Shown: positions 1-6,718 of the stretch, piece after piece | Position numbering within the stretch: the first letter of the stretch is position 1 | Layout: the number at the start of each line of letters is the position of its first letter | Origin: UBA3263 sp964528425 | Lineage (GTDB): Bacteria > Bacteroidota > Bacteroidia > Bacteroidales > Muribaculaceae | Reading direction: 5' to 3' | Length of the DNA: 13,156 bases | Assembly (NCBI GenBank): GCA_964528425.1 | Contig: CAZGTD010000045.1 | Span: forward strand, 1-13,156 | The notes under the pieces: generated by a model | What the model was told of the DNA's origin: nothing | The model's database searches: none | Seen by the model: only the letters and a program-made list of their open reading frames with translations | Made by a program: the position numbers and the translations under genes

Positions 1-1
1 C

Positions 2-670
2 GTGAAGCTCATCAACAAGAAGGGAATGTTGAAGTCAGGGGTTATCATCGACGAGTTGCCGACCATATATTTCAAGGGTCTTGACAATCTTATCGCCACG
101 GCACGAAGCAACAAGGTTGCCGTATGCCTCGGTTTTCAGGATTTTTCCCAGCTCAAACGAGACTACGGTGACAAAGAGGCAGCTGTGGTAATGAACACCG
201 TCGGAAATATATTCTCAGGACAGGTAGTTGGAGAGACCGCAAAGACCTTGTCTGAGCGGTTCGGCAAAGTCCTCCAGAAGCGTCAGTCAGTGAGTATCAA
301 CCGTAGTGACGTGAGTCATTCTTTCAACACACAGATGGACTCACTCATCCCTCCGAGTAAGATCTCTACACTCACACAGGGCATGTTTGTGGGGGCTGTA
401 AGTGACAATTTCGACGAGCGCATTGAGCAGAAGATTTTCAATGCCGAGATTGTGGTGGACAACAAGCGTGTGGCAGAAGAAACGGCGGCATACAAGCCGA
501 TACCTCTTATCACTGATTTCAAAGATGACACGGAAGATAAGTCAAAGATGAAAGCCACTATCCAGAGAAACTACGACCAAGTCAAGCAAGACGTCAAAGA
601 CATCGTAAAAAAGGAAATCGAGCGCATATCCTCCGACCCCAATCTCCAACACCTCCTCCACCAAAAATAG
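2..670 (+). CDS. mobC: MobC/TraG-type conjugation coupling ATPase, C-terminal part (5' end outside window)
   Basis: This is the C-terminal 222 residues of a type IV coupling protein. Such proteins are inner-membrane ATPases that bring the relaxase-DNA complex to the mating channel. The visible part opens shortly before the Walker B region ('GVIIDELP'), continues into 'NLIATARSN' and 'LGFQDFSQLKRDYG', and carries the 'LDSLIPPSKISTLTQG'-like stretch typical of Bacteroides MobC ('MDSLIPPSKISTLTQG' here). These are family resemblances from memory. The GTG at position 2 is not a credible start, because Walker A and the membrane segments must lie upstream; whole proteins of this family are about 650-700 residues. 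The C-terminus is charged and probably coiled ('DQVKQDVKDIVKKEIERI'). The stop is followed 4 bp later by a strong hairpin terminator, so this is the last gene of its operon. Neighbouring mobA/mobB genes are expected upstream. Confidence 0.85.
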   Translation: MKLINKKGMLKSGVIIDELPTIYFKGLDNLIATARSNKVAVCLGFQDFSQLKRDYGDKEAAVVMNTVGNIFSGQVVGETAKTLSERFGKVLQKRQSVSINRSDVSHSFNTQMDSLIPPSKISTLTQGMFVGAVSDNFDERIEQKIFNAEIVVDNKRVAEETAAYKPIPLITDFKDDTEDKSKMKATIQRNYDQVKQDVKDIVKKEIERISSDPNLQHLLHQK

Positions 671-674
671 CAAC

Positions 675-706
675 AAACCCCGCCATTCAACCGAGTGGCG
701 GGGTTT
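675..706 (+). terminator. Intrinsic terminator after mobC (probably bidirectional)
   Basis: A perfect 11-bp stem, AAACCCCGCCA paired with TGGCGGGGTTT, encloses a 10-nt loop (686-695). The T-run is short on the + strand (GTTTATAT). Since higA ends at 724 on the opposite strand, the same hairpin can terminate both convergent transcripts. The stem is GC-rich and unambiguous; the modest U-tract is the only weakness. Confidence 0.8.
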
Positions 707-723
707 ATATCTAAATTATACAA

Positions 724-1833
724 TTAACTCTCAATCTTTGGAGATTTGTATCCTCGTATATTGTAGCATCGTGTTTCATGTTTATAACGAGCAACAGCTA
801 TTGATGCACTGATGCCATTCTTCTTAGCTTCTGTTGCAATCGTATGGACAATAACGTGCGGGGAAAGACTTGTTGGCTTCGTTGACATGATGTGACTCCA
901 TGTTTGAGGAGGTATTAACGCATCATTAGCAAATCGATTAGCTTCCTTCTCCTCATTAGACTGAGAATAATGGTCACTTTCTACCGAAATATGTGACTTT
1001 CCGCTATTTATATGAAGTATTATATGACCAATTTCATGTAATACATCAAATACCAACTTATCTAAATCATTGTGGCGATAAGTAACCACGATTGCAGGAT
1101 TAGAGCCTGCCAACATCGAATAGGCATCAATAGGAGCAGCCTCCAGTTTTGGAATATGAATATATATAATACCATATTTATTGAGAGTGTCCCTCAAGAA
1201 GTCCGTAGTGATAATTCCGGCGTTTGCGGCTTCAGCGATTTCCTTAGCCGCATCTAATCCCTTTTGCGGAGAATAACTTTCTGATAGCTGGACTTTAATC
1301 GCCTCCGACCATGCCATAAGTAGCCAAGTCCGCATATTTATCTCATCTATTTTAAGTCTTTCACTACGCTTGAAATACCCATTAGTGTTCGCCTCCAAAG
1401 AATGCAATCCATTTAGATCGATGCTTAGCCGCTCGTAAAGTGCATTCAATCTATCTGAAATCCTTGAAAAAGTAATGTTATAAAACTTGTATAGTACGGG
1501 CATATTAAGACGCGAACACAGCGATAGTTCTTCAGACTCGGCACTTTGCTCTATAGCATCACGTTCTGCATGACACTTTTTGACATAATAATAACGATTC
1601 TGGAGATTCATCCAATTTTGGAAAGGAATACCAAGAACTTCTTCTAATTTAAAGGCAATGGATTCGGTAATGTTGCGCTTACCTTTTATCAATTCGCTCA
1701 GATTAGGCGCGGGCATACCAATAACTTCAGCAAAGTCTTTTTGCTTAATGCCGCGTGCCTCAAGCTCTTTCTTAAGCACACTTCCCGGATGAGTTGCCAC
1801 TGCCGGTATTATTGGGTTAGTGTTTGTTGCCAT
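724..1833 (-). CDS. higA: HigA-type antitoxin: XRE helix-turn-helix fused to ImmA/IrrE (M78) metallopeptidase domain
   Basis: The protein has 369 residues in two parts. Residues about 14-72 form a HigA-like XRE helix-turn-helix: 'HPGSVLKKELEARGIKQKDFAEVIGM' (split here as HPGSVLKKELEARGIK and QKDFAEVIGM), then 'LSELIKGKRNIT' and 'LGIPFQNWMNLQ'. Residues about 205-340 form an ImmA/IrrE-type zinc peptidase domain with an intact HEXXH ('LHEIGHIILH', H266, E267, H270) and a probable third ligand E297 in 'EKEANRFA'. Ordinary HigA is about 100 residues, so this is the long fused form. The gene starts inside the end of the preceding toxin gene (17-bp overlap), giving the toxin-first order typical of higBA. 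The antitoxin should bind and neutralise HigB and repress the shared promoter. Whether the peptidase is active and what it cuts is unknown; related ImmA proteins cleave phage-type or ICE repressors. An alternative reading is an element regulator rather than a pure antitoxin. Confidence 0.85.
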   Translation of the reverse strand: MATNTNPIIPAVATHPGSVLKKELEARGIKQKDFAEVIGMPAPNLSELIKGKRNITESIAFKLEEVLGIPFQNWMNLQNRYYYVKKCHAERDAIEQSAESEELSLCSRLNMPVLYKFYNITFSRISDRLNALYERLSIDLNGLHSLEANTNGYFKRSERLKIDEINMRTWLLMAWSEAIKVQLSESYSPQKGLDAAKEIAEAANAGIITTDFLRDTLNKYGIIYIHIPKLEAAPIDAYSMLAGSNPAIVVTYRHNDLDKLVFDVLHEIGHIILHINSGKSHISVESDHYSQSNEEKEANRFANDALIPPQTWSHIMSTKPTSLSPHVIVHTIATEAKKNGISASIAVARYKHETRCYNIRGYKSPKIES

Positions 1834-2140
1834 AGTGAGTCGAATCTATTTCTATTAATCTTACTTCTATACCGTCTTCATGTTCAGTGAATATAAGTCG
1901 TTCAACACGTCCATTATCAATTCTTACCGAACTCTCAGGGCGGTATTTTAATTTTTCGTAATGCAGATAACTATAAGCCTTCAGATCTTCAGTTTTATCA
2001 ACAGAAAACATTAAATCTACCACCCCAATATAATCTTCAATGAAGCTTTTATTGCGGCACAATTTTTTATATTTGCTTTCTTTTGTTTTGCCTGTCTCAT
2101 ATAGTTCTTTCAGTGCATTATCTGTAAATATGACGTTCAT
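1817..2140 (-). CDS. higB: HigB-like RelE/ParE-superfamily toxin
   Basis: The protein has 107 residues, the usual size for HigB/RelE toxins, which cleave mRNA on the ribosome. The C-terminal half matches the family pattern: 'LHYEKLKYRPESSVRI' followed by 'VERLIFTEHEDGIEVRLIEI', the region that forms the beta-sheet core. An in-frame ATG seven codons further upstream (2161) exists, but the -7-like element TATCTTTG at 2166-2159 would place the transcript start after it. The ATG at 2140 also gives the family-typical start 'MNVIFTDNAL', so it is preferred. The gene overlaps the HTH-peptidase antitoxin by 17 bp, so the two are translationally coupled. Family-level identification is good; the mRNA-interferase activity is inferred. 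Confidence 0.78.
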   Translation of the reverse strand: MNVIFTDNALKELYETGKTKESKYKKLCRNKSFIEDYIGVVDLMFSVDKTEDLKAYSYLHYEKLKYRPESSVRIDNGRVERLIFTEHEDGIEVRLIEIDSTHYGNKH

Positions 2141-2158
2141 ATGCGGTGAAATTATGCG

Positions 2159-2166
2159 CAAAGATA
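2159..2166 (-). promoter_or_regulatory. Possible -7 element of the higBA promoter
   Basis: On the - strand this reads TATCTTTG, a full match to the Bacteroidetes TAnnTTTG element, about 19 nt before the preferred higB start. No convincing TTTG is found 19-21 nt upstream, so the -33 half is weak or the match is chance. If real, the leader is very short. Confidence 0.4.
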
Positions 2167-2251
2167 ATAAATTATTACCAGTTTTAGGTAATTTTGGGTG
2201 TTAAAAAGAATTAAATACACTCCATACTCGAAATATTGATTACGTGGAACT

Positions 2252-3604
2252 TTAGTCAAGAAGGCTAACTAGTTCCTTTTTCATATCTTCGTCAATGTCT
2301 CGGTATCGGGCAAACGCTTTACTCCCTTCTTTGTGGCCGCTGAGTGAACCGACAAGGTTAGGATCTTTCACTTTCTTGTAAAGATTGCCAATGAAAGTAC
2401 GTCGAGCCAGATGGCTACTGGCAATTTCATCAAGGGGTCGTTTTTCTTCTTTGCCAGTAGTGGGGTTCAAAATCGTTACCATACGATTGATTTCACACGT
2501 TTTGAAAACCTTTTTAATAGCAACATTGTATTTTTGAGAACTAATGAATGGGAAAAGTTTTCCGTTGAACCCGTCTCGACCTTTATATTTTTTCACAAGA
2601 GCCAATGCCCTTGAATTAAGTGGCACGCGGACAACTTGTGGACGCTCTCCTGATGTCTTCTGGGGCATATATTCAATTGCATTTCTGATAATATTATTGG
2701 GGGTTAGGGCCATAAGGTCTGACACTCGACAACCAATAAGGCATTGAAAAATGAAAATGTCCCGTTGGATTTCTAATGATGGATTATCTGATAAATCAAA
2801 ATCAGCGATTGTATCACGTTCTTCAAGTGTAAGGTAATATGGTGTCCCATAGCGTTCAGTTGTAACCCCATTGTATTTAGCAAAGGGATCGTTTAATGTT
2901 ATATTCTCATCTCTACACCACCTAAAGAAAGCCCTTAGTACACCAAAAAGATTGATAATAGTATTATTCCCCTTGGGAAGTGGTTTGGGTTTCTTTCTAG
3001 GTTTGGATGATTCCTCCATGATTGTATCATATATCTCCGGATATTTTTTATATATCAAATGCTCGTTTCGTAAGAACCACTCAAAATCTTTAACATCTTC
3101 GCTTGAAAACCCATCCAGCGTTATCTTGAAATCAAAGGCATCCTTTGTTTGTATATACTGCTCGTAACGCATCAACGCACGTTTAAGCACACGCAGGCGT
3201 TTTATTCTCCATATAGATATGTTGCGATTAACAATAAAATCCTCATAAATGTCAAAAAAATCTTTTACTACTTCAACTGGTTTTTGTTCTATAACCGGAT
3301 TTAGGAAATTGTCAAGTTGCTTAAGAATATACTCTTTGGATAATTTGTCAGAAGGAGTATACTCAGTTGTTTCTATTAAGAAATGCTCTATTGCTTCTAA
3401 TTTTGCTTCAATTTCTCGAACAGACTTTTTCTCTTCAGCATCTCTTGGCATGATGAACTTACCATCCTTAAATCTTGAAGACAAGATATAAATACCGCTT
3501 TTGATTCTGTACGAAATCGAATGCGATACGGAGATGCGCAGCATTATTTCTGCGGTTCCCAACTTATTTGTTTTTTTTGATAAGGAGCGTGTTATTGTTG
3601 CCAT
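2252..3604 (-). CDS. Tyrosine site-specific recombinase (integrase) of the element
   Basis: This 450-residue protein is a Bacteroidales-type tyrosine integrase. It cuts and rejoins attachment-site DNA to insert and excise the element. The N-terminus (about 1-60) resembles an arm-type DNA-binding domain, and residues about 110-240 look like the helical SAM-like core-binding domain. The catalytic domain (about 255-450) holds all expected residues: R293 ('LIGCRVSDLMAL'), K316 ('PQKTSGER'), H398 and R401 ('SHLARRTF'), H424 ('SGHKE') and nucleophile Y434 ('ARYRDID'). It therefore looks active. The gene sits at the element edge, is read inward, and is followed after 111 bp by higBA on the same strand. 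A good promoter lies just upstream. Length is typical for integrases of Bacteroides conjugative elements. No excisionase gene is visible in this window. Confidence 0.92.
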   Translation of the reverse strand: MATITRSLSKKTNKLGTAEIMLRISVSHSISYRIKSGIYILSSRFKDGKFIMPRDAEEKKSVREIEAKLEAIEHFLIETTEYTPSDKLSKEYILKQLDNFLNPVIEQKPVEVVKDFFDIYEDFIVNRNISIWRIKRLRVLKRALMRYEQYIQTKDAFDFKITLDGFSSEDVKDFEWFLRNEHLIYKKYPEIYDTIMEESSKPRKKPKPLPKGNNTIINLFGVLRAFFRWCRDENITLNDPFAKYNGVTTERYGTPYYLTLEERDTIADFDLSDNPSLEIQRDIFIFQCLIGCRVSDLMALTPNNIIRNAIEYMPQKTSGERPQVVRVPLNSRALALVKKYKGRDGFNGKLFPFISSQKYNVAIKKVFKTCEINRMVTILNPTTGKEEKRPLDEIASSHLARRTFIGNLYKKVKDPNLVGSLSGHKEGSKAFARYRDIDEDMKKELVSLLD

Positions 3605-3643
3605 TCAGATATAATATTAAGTTCAATTCATTCGTTTCTACTG

Positions 3644-3675
3644 CAAAGATACAAAATTAATGAATATGAACCAAT
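3644..3675 (-). promoter_or_regulatory. Integrase promoter
   Basis: On the - strand, TATCTTTG (3651-3644) matches the Bacteroidetes -7 element TAnnTTTG. ATTG (3675-3672), one mismatch from TTTG, lies 20 nt upstream of it. Transcription would start near 3637, giving a leader of about 30 nt before the integrase ATG at 3604. Spacing and position both fit. Confidence 0.6.
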
Positions 3676-3681
3676 ATTTTT

Positions 3682-3701
3682 GTCAGCAAAATGTCAGCAA
3701 A
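3682..3701. repeat. Direct repeat GTCAGCAAA x2 beside the integrase promoter
   Basis: GTCAGCAAA occurs at 3682-3690 and again at 3693-3701, an 11-bp period of about one helical turn, so both copies face the same side of the DNA. The position, just upstream of the int promoter and near the element end, suits integrase arm-type sites or a regulator operator. Function is inference. Confidence 0.55.
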
Positions 3702-3846
3702 GACCAAATTTTAACAAATCAGAATAAATTGTTAATTAGATTCATACTAATTAAATACCATTTATAAATGATTGATAATGCGCATTTTGCATTACAATGG
3801 GAGATGTATAATAGAATTTGATGATATTTGATATAATCCAATAAAC

Positions 3847-3865
3847 GTGCTCCCGCTTCGAGCAC
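3847..3865. repeat. Perfect 6-bp hairpin at the element/chromosome junction
   Basis: GTGCTC (3847-3852) and GAGCAC (3860-3865) are perfect inverted repeats around CCGCTTC. The sequence switches here from AT-rich to GC-richer composition. It resembles either the acceptor-side tail of a structured RNA or a recombination core. T-arm pairing does not fold into a tRNA, so no RNA gene is claimed. Confidence 0.45.
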
Positions 3866-3867
3866 CG

Positions 3868-3905
3868 AAAAAATCCTCAGGCATCAGCGGCCTTGAGGAT
3901 TTTTT
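3868..3905 (+). terminator. Strong intrinsic terminator (bidirectional)
   Basis: AAAAAATCCTCA (3868-3879) pairs perfectly with TGAGGATTTTTT (3894-3905), with further partial GC pairing inside. The T-run on one strand and A-run on the other make it functional in both directions. No gene in the window ends just before it on the + strand, so it probably served a chromosomal gene or RNA now separated by the inserted element. It also insulates the ATPase promoter. Confidence 0.75.
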
Positions 3906-3911
3906 GCATGA

Positions 3912-4003
3912 AAAACGCCACAATTTACCGAATGAAAACGCCACAATTTGCCGAATGAAAACGCCACAATTTGCCGAATGAAAACGCCACAATTTGCCGA
4001 ATG
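3912..4003. repeat. Four 23-bp tandem repeats upstream of the AAA ATPase
   Basis: Four head-to-tail units occupy 3912-3934, 3935-3957, 3958-3980 and 3981-4003. Each starts with AAAA, has the core CGCCACAATTTGCCG and ends AATG. Units 2-4 are identical; unit 1 differs by one base (TTTACCG for TTTGCCG). The TTTGCATG just before unit 1 may be the tail of a decayed fifth unit. The 15-bp core has imperfect dyad symmetry (five of seven base pairs), as expected for a dimeric protein operator. The TTTG of the last unit is the -33 box of the downstream promoter. There is no CRISPR architecture, since units abut with no spacer. Confidence 0.95.
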
Positions 4004-4023
4004 AAAAATTTTTCGTACATTTG
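3993..4023 (+). promoter_or_regulatory. Promoter of the AAA/DUF4143 ATPase gene
   Basis: TTTG (3993-3996), 19 nt, then TACATTTG (4016-4023) is an exact match to the Bacteroidetes housekeeping promoter. The -33 box lies inside the last tandem repeat. The start should be near 4030, leaving a leader of only about 12 nt before ATG 4042. Confidence 0.8.
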
Positions 4024-4041
4024 CACAGCACTTTACGAGAT

Positions 4042-5358
4042 ATGGATAAAACTGATAAAAATAACAATTACCGGCCAAGAATAGCCGACAAGATTCTAAG
4101 CGAAAAACTTGAGGCTAAAAGCGCTGTTTTGATTCGTGGGCCAAAATGGTGTGGAAAAACTACTACTGCCGAGCAACAAGCAAGAAGCATCCTCTACCTG
4201 AGCAACCCGACAAATAGAGACTCTATCCTTCAACTTGCGGCAGTCGACCCCAGTATTTTGTTGGAGGGTGAAAATCCTCGCTTGCTTGATGAATGGCAGA
4301 TTGCTCCGCAACTATGGGATGCTGTCAGATTTGAAGCAGACCATCGACATAAGCCCGGACAATTCATACTGACCGGCTCTGCCCAACCGGTAACCCGCAA
4401 TAACTCCAAAGACTCCGGAATATTCCACAGCGGAACCGGACGCTTTGCAATAATCGACATGCTGCCCATGTCGCTTTTAGAGTCAGGAGATTCAACCGGT
4501 CAGGTGAGTCTCGAATCTTTATTTAACGACCCTAACGTTCAGGTTAAAGGCATCAACCGCCACACTCTAACCGATATAGCTTACCTGATGTGTCGGGGAG
4601 GATGGCCGTTTGCAACTACCGGCACTCTCAGCCGAAAAGCCGCTCTGTCGCAGGCGTTTGACTACATCGATGTGGTGGTAGAAGAGGATATTTCAAGGGT
4701 GGATAATATCGAACGTAACCCTGAACGTGCAAGAAAACTCTTGCGCTCATACGCCCGATATCAGGGCACCCAAACGCCTATCAGTCAGATTAGAAATGAT
4801 TTGATGACCAATGAAAACGATCCTCTGACCGACGACACAATCAACTCTTATCTGAACGCTCTGCGGCAGATTTTTGTAGTAAAAGATATGGAAGCGTGGA
4901 ATCCTAATCTGCAATCAAAAACTGCAATTCGCACAACGCCAACTCGCTATTTCATTGACCCATCAATCGCCACAGCCGCCTTGCGTATCGGGCCCGAAGA
5001 CCTAATCAACGACCTAAAGACGTTTGGTCTGATTTTTGAAACAATGTGTGTGCGCGATTTAAGAATCTACGCTGAAGCACTCGACGGCGACGTGTATCAC
5101 TATCGCGACAGCAACGGCCTCGAATGCGACGCAGTCATACACCTGCGAAACGGGAAATACGGACTCATTGAAATCAAATTAGGCGGAGAAAAACTAATTG
5201 AAGAAGGTGTGAAGAACCTTAAAAAACTGGAATCAATTATTGACACAACAAAAATGCCGTCTCCTTCATTTCTAACGATACTTACGGCAGTAGGCGATTA
5301 TGCCTATCGCCGGGCAGATGGGGTATTCGTTGTGCCAATCGGCACATTGGGAGTGTAG
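4042..5358 (+). CDS. AAA-type ATPase with C-terminal DUF4143 (PD-(D/E)XK-like) domain
   Basis: This 438-residue protein belongs to the widespread ATP-binding AAA_14/DUF4143 family, whose biological role is not established. The N-terminal P-loop domain has Walker A 'GPKWCGKTT' (33-41), Walker B 'LLDEWQ' (81-86) and a sensor-like 'LTGSAQP' (110-116). Residues about 225-290 look like a winged-helix segment. The C-terminal domain has a nuclease-superfamily pattern: E333 ('IFETM'), D363 ('ECDAV') and E377-x-K379 ('IEIKLGG'); whether it cuts DNA is untested. The ATG at 4042 is chosen because the promoter start lies near 4030. The 16-codon extension upstream would begin with TTG inside the -33 box. 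The gene stands alone behind four tandem repeats and ends 2 bp from the convergent tadA. Base composition is lower in GC than the tadA cluster, suggesting a later arrival. Confidence 0.88.
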   Translation: MDKTDKNNNYRPRIADKILSEKLEAKSAVLIRGPKWCGKTTTAEQQARSILYLSNPTNRDSILQLAAVDPSILLEGENPRLLDEWQIAPQLWDAVRFEADHRHKPGQFILTGSAQPVTRNNSKDSGIFHSGTGRFAIIDMLPMSLLESGDSTGQVSLESLFNDPNVQVKGINRHTLTDIAYLMCRGGWPFATTGTLSRKAALSQAFDYIDVVVEEDISRVDNIERNPERARKLLRSYARYQGTQTPISQIRNDLMTNENDPLTDDTINSYLNALRQIFVVKDMEAWNPNLQSKTAIRTTPTRYFIDPSIATAALRIGPEDLINDLKTFGLIFETMCVRDLRIYAEALDGDVYHYRDSNGLECDAVIHLRNGKYGLIEIKLGGEKLIEEGVKNLKKLESIIDTTKMPSPSFLTILTAVGDYAYRRADGVFVVPIGTLGV

Positions 5359-5360
5359 GC

Positions 5361-5810
5361 TTATTTGCGGAGGAGGTCGAAGAAGCGGCGCAGCAGGGAG
5401 CGGGCTTCGTCGGCCAGAACGCCGCCTTCAAGACTGGTGGAGGGGTGGAGGATAGGCCGGTCGCTGCGGGTGAGCCCGAGAAAGCCCCGGCGCGGATCTT
5501 CGGCGCCGTAAACCACTCTCGAAACCTGGCTCCAGCCTATGGCGCCGGCACACATAAGGCAGGGCTCCATGGTAACATAGAGCGTGCAATCACGCAGATA
5601 CTTGCCGCCGAGGGTGGCAGCGGCGGCGGTTATGGCCAGCATTTCGGCGTGGGCGGTAACGTCGCCCAGGCGTTCAGTCATGTTATGTCCGCGGCCAATA
5701 ATTTTTCCGTTGCAGGCAACCACGGCTCCAACCGGAATCTCCCCTTCGTCGAGCGCGCGGCGCGCCTCGTCGAGCGCGGCGTCCATCATTCTGATATCTT
5801 CCTGAGTCAT
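5361..5810 (-). CDS. tadA: tRNA adenosine(34) deaminase TadA
   Basis: This 149-residue zinc deaminase converts adenosine to inosine at the wobble position of tRNA-Arg(ACG), an essential tRNA modification. The cytidine/deoxycytidylate deaminase signature is complete: H54-A-E56 ('TAHAEMLAI', with E56 as proton shuttle) and P83-C84-x-x-C87 ('MEPCLMCAGA'), giving H54, C84 and C87 as zinc ligands. 'YGAEDPRRG' follows as usual for TadA. Length is normal. The start overlaps the stop of rnz by 4 bp, so it is translationally coupled and last in its operon. It converges tail to tail with the ATPase gene, with only 2 bp between stops and no terminator hairpin seen. Confidence 0.93.
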   Translation of the reverse strand: MTQEDIRMMDAALDEARRALDEGEIPVGAVVACNGKIIGRGHNMTERLGDVTAHAEMLAITAAAATLGGKYLRDCTLYVTMEPCLMCAGAIGWSQVSRVVYGAEDPRRGFLGLTRSDRPILHPSTSLEGGVLADEARSLLRRFFDLLRK

Positions 5811-6718
5811 AAATCTATCGTCAACCCCTCGCGGGCAATAATTATCTTGCCGGGAAAAACTTCCGCAGCTTGCTCAGCCAGCGGCTCCTCGGAGTCGTAG
5901 CGCTTCGAAAAATGGCCCAAAATCAAGGTTTCGGCCCCGGCCAGGCGGGCAATATTGGCGGCCTGGCGCGCCGTTGAGTGCCCGAACTTGGCGGCGTTGG
6001 GCTCGCCGTCGTCGCCATAGGTCGAATCGTGGTAAACGGTGTTCACGCCGCGAATTGCCGCAACCAGGCGGCGGTCGGCGGCAGTGTCGGTGCAGTAGGC
6101 ATAGCTGCGCGCCGGAGTTGCATCGCGGGTGAGCAACGCGTTGGCAATAACGGTGCCGTCGGGCTTAACGAAATCCTCGCCGGCACGCAAGTTGGCCATA
6201 AAATAGTGAGGCACACCGTGAAACTGCGCTGCGGGACCGTCGATATGGCGCCCGCGCTCCTTTTCGCGAAAAATAAAACCGGTGCAGTTAACGCGGTGAT
6301 AGAGCGGAAAGGAGCTAACTGTAAGCGAATTGTCTTCGTAGAGCAGCTGGCCGGTGGCCTTCGGGTCTATAATATTGAAATGGATGTCGAAAGGCGTGTC
6401 GCCGATAATAACCTTTAGAATCTGCTGCAGAATTTCGGCGCCCTCGGCAACACAGTGAACGGTAACGGCCGAGCCTTTCTCGTGAAGGGCCATGGTCGAC
6501 AGCAAACCGGGCAGCCCTAAAAAATGGTCGCCATGGATATGCGAAATAAAAATATTGTTAAGCTTTCCGAACTTAAGCCGCCGGCGCATCATTTCGAGCT
6601 GGGCACCCTCGCCGCAGTCGATCATGAATAGCTTGCCGCCATGCTCCAGCACCTGGCTCGAAGGCAGGTGTCGCAGCGAGGGGCTCGCGCTTCCGCAACC
6701 TAAAATAGTCAGCTTCAT
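5807..6718 (-). CDS. rnz: Ribonuclease Z (tRNA 3' endonuclease)
   Basis: This 303-residue metallo-beta-lactamase-fold protein removes 3' trailers from tRNA precursors, particularly those lacking an encoded CCA. The zinc motif is intact: 'SHIHGDH' gives H60, H62, D64 and H65. H141 ('LYHRV'), D211 ('YCTDT') and H269 ('LGHFSKRY') complete the two-zinc site. The 'HST' motif at 247-249 is also present. Length matches bacterial RNase Z (about 305). It overlaps mscS upstream (4 bp) and tadA downstream (4 bp), so two successive tRNA-maturation enzymes are translated from one message. Confidence 0.94.
   Translation of the reverse strand: MKLTILGCGSASPSLRHLPSSQVLEHGGKLFMIDCGEGAQLEMMRRRLKFGKLNNIFISHIHGDHFLGLPGLLSTMALHEKGSAVTVHCVAEGAEILQQILKVIIGDTPFDIHFNIIDPKATGQLLYEDNSLTVSSFPLYHRVNCTGFIFREKERGRHIDGPAAQFHGVPHYFMANLRAGEDFVKPDGTVIANALLTRDATPARSYAYCTDTAADRRLVAAIRGVNTVYHDSTYGDDGEPNAAKFGHSTARQAANIARLAGAETLILGHFSKRYDSEEPLAEQAAEVFPGKIIIAREGLTIDL

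Larger units (their letters stand above)
1..3840. mobile_element. One end of an integrative conjugative/mobilizable element (boundary approximate)
   Basis: A conjugative coupling protein fragment (MobC), a toxin-antitoxin pair and a tyrosine recombinase lie together in DNA visibly richer in A+T than the genes after 5360. Elements of this type in Bacteroidales carry the integrase next to one attachment site, with transfer genes further inside. Here the integrase is the last element gene before host-like DNA, and its promoter side faces the boundary. The other end and most of the transfer module lie outside the window. The right boundary is inferred to fall between the integrase promoter (about 3675) and the terminator at 3868. 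The exact attachment core cannot be read without the other junction. It could instead be a decayed remnant, but every gene seen here is intact except MobC, which is cut only by the window edge. Confidence 0.7.
3605..3867. other. Gene-free junction region between integrase and chromosomal terminator
   Basis: This AT-rich stretch contains the integrase promoter (3644-3675), a 9-bp direct repeat (3682-3701), a short inverted repeat AATGC/GCATT (3777-3793) and a 6-bp hairpin (3847-3865). No credible coding sequence is seen. It must contain the element end, so the attachment site should be here, but no att core can be named from one junction alone. Confidence 0.5.

Noticed and set aside
2..4. GTG at the window edge as the start of mobC
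   Set aside because: It would begin just before Walker B, leaving out Walker A and the membrane region; the gene simply runs in from outside.
3847..3870. 3' end of a tRNA gene as integration target
   Set aside because: The acceptor-like GAGCACC is there, but the preceding bases do not form a T-arm, and no other tRNA part is present.
3912..4003. CRISPR-like array
   Set aside because: The four units abut with no spacers and no cas genes are present; it is a tandem repeat joined to a promoter.
3792..4078. Small reading frames on the - strand across the repeats
   Set aside because: Their repetitive translation simply reflects the 23-bp units; no start context or promoter supports them.
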